A DNA stretch of 7,588 bases from Dysgonomonas sp. UBA5412 (lineage in GTDB: Bacteria > Bacteroidota > Bacteroidia > Bacteroidales > Dysgonomonadaceae), in NCBI GenBank assembly GCA_002409595.1, contig DHNQ01000024.1, positions 1-7,588 of the forward strand, read 5' to 3'. Positions 5,419 to 7,588 of this stretch are shown piece after piece; the stretch's first letter is position 1, and each line of letters starts with the position of its first letter. The notes beneath the pieces are model-generated. The model did no database searches, was not told where the DNA came from, and saw only the letters and a program-made list of their open reading frames with translations. The position numbers and the translations under genes were made by a program.

Positions 5419-6438
5419 CTAAATGGCTGCTGTTTCCTTTAAGTATTCATTCATCTTCTGATTGGAGCAAATAGGGAATAATTTACCATTGGCTTGTTGT
5501 CCTCTATACTTCTCTATAATTACTAATGGTATCTCCAATAAACGGATATTAGAGGGTACGCTTGTCTTTTGGCGTTTGGTCATTACCCATTGATGTCCGT
5601 CAAAGGCTGTTTTGATATTATTCTCTGTTAGTTGGGCTACGTCTATGTAACTAAGTCCGGTATAGCACATAAAAATAAAGATGTCTCTTACTTGCCCTAA
5701 TCTTTCGGTCAGGAACTCTTTTTTGTAGATAATATCAAGTTCTTCTTGGGTAAGTATCTCTCGAACGACTTTGGTTGTACGGAACTTGAAACTGCCGAAA
5801 GGATTAATCCTAATATCTGCTCCTGTATTCTTAATGTAATAGAAGACTGCTCTGAATCGTTGGATAAATTTCAAGGCGGTATTGTTACTGCAATTATGGG
5901 TATTCCGAAGAAACAGAAAGAACTTCTCTACAAACACAGGGGTTAATTCAAATACAGGAATATCCGAAAGATTATATTCAGCTTTTAAGAACTCTTGCAA
6001 ACGAAGCATAGTCAGCTTATAACGATTCGCTGTTATTTGAGAGGTGTCTTTGCCAATCTTTAATACATAGAACTCATTATGTTCGGCAAAGTGCTCCAAT
6101 AGCATCTTTCTTCTATCCGAATCAACTCCGAGTATAATATTCTTTATTTTTTCAGGTAAGACATACCCATACTCACTCAAGTGCTTATGATATAATTCAT
6201 TTGCCTTTGTACTAATGGCTTCCAACAGACGATTGGTATTCATTGCTCCGGCACTCTTACCAACGGCTTTTCCATTCTTGGTATCCCAAAGTTCGGGCTT
6301 GATTTGCAGCTTTGAGCTGAATTGTACCTGCTCACCATTTACAGTAATTCGGACCATAATGGAAGAATTACCAGATTTGTTCACTTCATTTTTTCGCAGA
6401 TAAAACAATACACGAAAAGTTGACTTCATAACATTCAT
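5419..6438 (-). pseudogene. Truncated tyrosine recombinase lacking the catalytic C-terminus
   Basis: The 339 residues are clearly paralogous to the integrase at 3814-5175. They share the arm domain (STFRVLFYLRKN; PELWDT at 48-53), the SAM-like core domain (about 115-220) and the start of the catalytic domain. Box I is CYTGLSYIDV (258-267), with Ser263 at the arginine position, as in IntDOT; KRQKT is at 288-292. The frame ends in TAG after MNEYLKETAAI, at the point aligned with residue 335 of the intact paralogue. That is about ten residues before the HxxR motif. The HxxR, second histidine and nucleophilic tyrosine are all missing, and I see no remnant of them in any frame down to 5176. This fits a deletion rather than a simple frameshift. 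It cannot cut DNA alone but could still bind it. Translation may start at the ATG at 6438 or the one at 6429. Confidence 0.8.
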
Positions 6439-6536
6439 AACTCGTAATTTTTAAGAGTTCAAAACTATTGTTAATTGTTAGAAGTCAGGCGGACAAACGA
6501 TTGCCAATTTGCGACAAATGAGAATCTTACGTTCTA

Positions 6537-6588
6537 ATTCGTTACGGTTTTTGTCTTTCGTGAAATCCGTAACGATTCCGTAACGAAT
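6537..6588. repeat. GTTACG/CGTAAC repeat block upstream of the truncated integrase
   Basis: ATTCGTTACGG (6537-6547) and CCGTAACGAAT (6578-6588) are a perfect 11-bp inverted pair. TCCGTAACGA is repeated in direct orientation at 6566-6575 and 6577-6586 (11-base period). The cluster upstream of the other integrase has the same arrangement, GTAAC pairs spaced 11 bases with GATT between. It is likely an integrase or regulator binding site, or part of an old attachment site. Confidence 0.5.
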
Positions 6589-6642
6589 GACTGTCCAATA
6601 TCGGCATTTTGATGACTGATTATGTCTAAAGTGGAGAATAAA

Positions 6643-6675
6643 AAAACTCCCTAAGAATCTATCTTAGAGAGTTTT
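6643..6675 (-). terminator. Intrinsic terminator, leftward
   Basis: Arms 6643-6656 and 6662-6675 pair over 14 positions with one mismatch, around a 5-base loop. On the minus strand the stem runs into seven T, a classic intrinsic terminator. The plus strand has only scattered T. The nearest leftward sequence to its right is the tRNA 3'-end match at 6721-6734, about 46 bases away, so it is probably that tRNA gene's terminator. Confidence 0.75.
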
Positions 6676-6720
6676 GTCTTGTTTTGTCAGAAATAAGTCT
6701 TTGATTTTCTGATCTTTCAG

Positions 6721-6734
6721 TGATCCCGCTGGGA
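6721..6734 (-). other. Remnant of a tRNA 3' end (probably tRNA-Lys), candidate att core
   Basis: On the minus strand this reads TCCCAG CGGGATC A: the end of a T-stem, a 7-base acceptor strand and a discriminator, without an encoded CCA. From memory, tRNA-Lys of Bacteroides starts GATCCCG or GACCCCG and ends this way. The T-loop upstream does not fit a tRNA (TTTGCG instead of TTCGAA), and nothing resembling the rest of a tRNA lies at 6735-6890, so only the 3' end is present. With an integrase gene pointing away about 200 bases to the right, it fits an attachment core left by insertion into a tRNA gene. The assignment to lysine is by recall. Confidence 0.5.
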
Positions 6735-6753
6735 CGCAAACTCTATTGTTTCG

Positions 6754-6838
6754 TATTGTAAACCTTTGACCGCCTATGTGTGCGTAAATGGCTTATATCA
6801 CACAAATATAAGAATAAATTGTAAATTATTGTAAACCT
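6754..6838. repeat. Direct repeats, candidate integrase arm-type sites
   Basis: TATTGTAAACCT occurs exactly at 6754-6765 and 6827-6838, and a shorter ATTGTAAA at 6818-6825. They lie between the tRNA remnant and the rightmost integrase gene. Repeats in this position are typical of arm-type sites bound by the N-terminal domain of tyrosine integrases. TGTAA/TTACA at 6840-6853 adds a small inverted repeat. Confidence 0.5.
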
Positions 6839-6885
6839 ATGTAAGATTTTACAGCCACAAAATAACCACAAACAAATTATTGTAT

Positions 6886-6893
6886 TATCTTTG
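6886..6893 (+). promoter_or_regulatory. Bacteroides -7 promoter box
   Basis: TATCTTTG matches TAnnTTTG exactly and lies 36 bases before the ATG at 6930. Transcription would begin near 6900, which rules out the in-frame ATG at 6891 as a start. No good -33 TTTG is visible. Confidence 0.5.
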
Positions 6894-6929
6894 TCATATC
6901 AATTAATTCATATTAAAATTTTCCTTGTT

Positions 6930-7577
6930 ATGGCAACAGTTAATTTTTTATTAAGATCAGCAAAAAAAGAAGCCTCTATAAATGTAAATATATTAGGTAG
7001 TGATTGGCGTGTCAGGCTTTCCACCGGTGTAAAAATCCCTACCGATATATGGGACACTAAAAAAGGTTGGTTTACTTCATACTACAATAAACCGCAAGCC
7101 GAGACGGTACGATATGATATATTAAAGAATCAATTAGAGGAGATAAAAAATAGTATAGAATTACATCTAGCCAAATACGGAAAAATAGAGGACGAGGATG
7201 TTAAGATAATAATATCACAGGCTAAAACTAAAAAAGTATCAAAAGCCAATGTACCAACACGGATGCACGACTATCTACCCTTTCTCATGGAGCAAATGAA
7301 AGCAGGAATAAGAAAGACGGATCGGGGTACAAGCTACAGCCATGGCACATTAAAAAACTGGAAGTCATTTTTAGGTAATTGGAACGAGTTTCAAGAAGAA
7401 ATATATAATAGAAAATTAACCTTTGCGGATGTGGATAATGATGTTTATAGCCGATTTGTAGACTATCTCACCGTTGAGAAAGACTTTACAGCCGAGACAT
7501 TAAAAACACGCATATCGACACTTAAAGCATTTTTGAACTATGCCTATAAAGACAAGGTACATGACAATTGTATATAA
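6930..7577 (+). CDS. Tyrosine integrase, N-terminal and core-binding domains only
   Basis: From ATG 6930 the frame gives 215 residues. The first 50 are an arm-binding domain (MATVNFLLRSAKKEASINVN, then RLSTGVKIPTDIWDTKKGWF at 29-48). A helical SAM-like core-binding domain spans about 112-207, with the typical ...FADVDNDVYSRFVDYL and LKTRISTLKAFLNYAYKDK elements. It then stops at TAA 7575 after DNCI, just where the catalytic domain of a roughly 400-residue integrase should begin. Another forward frame stays open from there to the window edge, so a frameshift in the AT-rich run around 7571-7580 is possible. So is genuine truncation; the window ends too soon to tell. It is a different subfamily from the other two integrases and looks more AT-rich. 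I prefer 6930 over an ATG at 6891 because the latter overlaps the promoter box and adds residues unlike the family. Confidence 0.75.
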   Translation: MATVNFLLRSAKKEASINVNILGSDWRVRLSTGVKIPTDIWDTKKGWFTSYYNKPQAETVRYDILKNQLEEIKNSIELHLAKYGKIEDEDVKIIISQAKTKKVSKANVPTRMHDYLPFLMEQMKAGIRKTDRGTSYSHGTLKNWKSFLGNWNEFQEEIYNRKLTFADVDNDVYSRFVDYLTVEKDFTAETLKTRISTLKAFLNYAYKDKVHDNCI

Positions 7578-7588
7578 TAATTGAAAAA

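Noticed and set aside
6891..6929. An upstream ATG for the third integrase
   Set aside because: It lies inside the TATCTTTG promoter box and adds a hydrophobic segment unlike integrase N-termini; ATG 6930 begins the family-like MATVNFLLR.
1..7588. CRISPR array, rRNA, or transposase-bearing insertion sequence
   Set aside because: No regularly spaced repeats, no rRNA-like sequence and no transposase reading frame were seen.

Overview
The window looks like an integrative or mobilizable element of a Bacteroidales bacterium. The evidence is a MobC-type relaxosome protein overlapping a relaxase, a DUF3408 protein followed by two small helix-turn-helix proteins, and tyrosine integrases of the Bacteroides conjugative-transposon type in which the box I arginine is replaced. 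One promoter box has the Bacteroides form TAnnTTTG. Assignments rest on motif recognition only; no search was run.

Layout, left to right. (1) 1-513, minus strand: the start of a relaxase gene, cut by the window edge, overlapping a complete mobC-like gene. (2) 514-1120, no gene: about 230 bases next to mobC are packed with inverted and direct repeats and are the best oriT candidate; further hairpins follow. (3) 1121-2065, plus strand: an unrecognised 314-residue protein. (4) 2066-2485, no gene: two operator-like palindromes. (5) 2486-3485, plus strand: a compact cluster of a DUF3408 gene and two HTH genes. The first two genes are each split by an in-frame TGA followed at once by ATG. (6) 3486-3813, no gene: a strong bidirectional terminator and a repeat-rich block. 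(7) 3814-5175, minus strand: an apparently intact tyrosine integrase. (8) 5419-6438, minus strand: a paralogous integrase that stops before its HxxR and tyrosine motifs, so it is catalytically dead. Both integrases have similar upstream repeats. (9) 6439-6890: a GTAACG repeat block, a leftward terminator, a short match to the 3' end of a tRNA (probably tRNA-Lys), arm-site-like direct repeats and a promoter. (10) 6930-7577, plus strand: a third integrase of a different subfamily, which stops after its core-binding domain, close to the window edge.

In outline, the relaxase and MobC would process DNA at an oriT in the adjacent repeat-rich gap for transfer using conjugation machinery supplied elsewhere. 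The small HTH and DUF3408 proteins are typical accessory regulators or excision factors of such elements, and the 3814-5175 integrase would carry out integration and excision. The tRNA fragment and the third integrase suggest that a second, independent element entered a tRNA gene at the right. The region therefore looks like an integration hotspot with at least two layers of insertion and some decay: two shortened integrases and two genes with internal stops.
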